Assembly (NCBI RefSeq): GCF_001591365.1
Contig: NZ_BCUT01000001.1
Location: forward strand, 1,054,001 to 1,118,000
From: Variovorax paradoxus NBRC 15149
GTDB lineage: Bacteria; Pseudomonadota; Gammaproteobacteria; Burkholderiales; Burkholderiaceae_C
Length of the DNA: 64,000 bases
Direction: 5' to 3'
Shown: one piece after another, positions 63,762 to 64,000 of the stretch
How the letters are laid out: the number at the start of each line of letters is the position of its first letter
Numbering within the stretch: the stretch's first letter is position 1
Translations under genes and position numbers: made by a program
Notes under the pieces: generated by a model
Database searches by the model: none
What the model was told of the DNA's origin: nothing
Seen by the model: the letters and a program-made list of their open reading frames with translations, nothing else

Positions 63762-64000
63762 ATGAACGATGCGACGAATGCTGTCACCGTGAAAATCCGC
63801 TGGGCGGACGTGGACGCCTACGGCCACCTGCGCCACAGCGCCTACGCCGATTGGGCCACCTTTGCCCGCTCCGAATGGTTCGAGAGCGCGGGGCTGGATC
63901 CGCAAGTCTTCGCCCAGGAAGGTGTGGCGCCCATCACCCTGGAGGAGACCACCAGCTTCCTGAAGGAGGTCCGCCTTGGCGACATCCTGACGCTGTCGAT
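63762..64000 (+). CDS. Hotdog-fold acyl-CoA thioesterase, N-terminal part
   Basis: The first 79 codons; the gene continues past the right edge. WADVDAYGHLRHSAYADWAT is the 4-hydroxybenzoyl-CoA thioesterase/YbgC-type active-site helix with the catalytic Asp and the GH pair, and SFLKEVRLGDILTL follows. It hydrolyses an acyl-CoA thioester. AAGG lies before the ATG at 63762. It may serve aromatic or fatty-acid metabolism; no neighbour narrows this. Confidence 0.82.
   Translation, partial: MNDATNAVTVKIRWADVDAYGHLRHSAYADWATFARSEWFESAGLDPQVFAQEGVAPITLEETTSFLKEVRLGDILTLS

Overview
The window is a contiguous chromosomal segment of a GC-rich betaproteobacterium, most likely a Comamonadaceae member close to Variovorax. 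This is inferred from gene content (xseB-ispA-dxs, DUF2782-thrB beside polA, a class I azurin, a Rieske oxygenase beside dxs), the strong GC bias at third codon positions, and dispersed GCTAT...ATAGC and long palindromic intergenic repeats of a kind I associate with this family. No database was searched.

Layout. 1-145: start of a TRAP-type solute-binding protein. 168-3336: the isoprenoid operon xseB-ispA-dxs on the minus strand, with ATGA overlaps and a terminator. 3432-9819: plus-strand genes: a Rieske oxygenase with an attenuator-like leader, a DMT exporter, a sulfurtransferase, then a DUF2796-ABC-DUF3299 set resembling a zinc uptake system. 9972-11945: a glutamine-rich DUF3300 lipoprotein. 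11967-13235: an M20 peptidase. 13333-24233: a divergent locus built around an XRE-cupin regulator with three operators. It controls a FAD amine oxidase, an M81 peptidase, a complete dipeptide-type ABC importer and a D-aminoacylase, which together look like uptake and breakdown of D-amino-acid peptides or N-acyl-D-amino acids.

24240-26490: a small acidic protein, a ZIP metal transporter and a dienelactone hydrolase-like protein. 26596-31911: an Asp/Glu racemase with an orphan amino-acid binding protein, a divergent DadA-like dehydrogenase, a LysR regulator and a second M20 peptidase; a LysR-type T-N11-A dyad lies between the divergent genes. 31943-44946: polA, DUF2782, thrB, a membrane protein, the DUF3999/DUF2339 membrane pair and a uvrD-type helicase. 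45008-47839: azurin, guaC with a leader hairpin, an arylformamidase-like hydrolase and tRNA-Ala(CGC).

48160-61406: a sensor kinase/NarL-type regulator pair convergent with a complete-looking Tad (Flp pilus) operon: mini-pseudopilin, TadV, CpaB, CpaC, lipoprotein, two Flp pilins, TadG-like, two TadE-like, CpaE, CpaF, TadB, TadC. 61665-64000: an SDR enzyme, tRNA-Lys(CTT), a higBA toxin-antitoxin module and the start of a hotdog thioesterase. No CRISPR array, rRNA, insertion sequence or prophage was seen.
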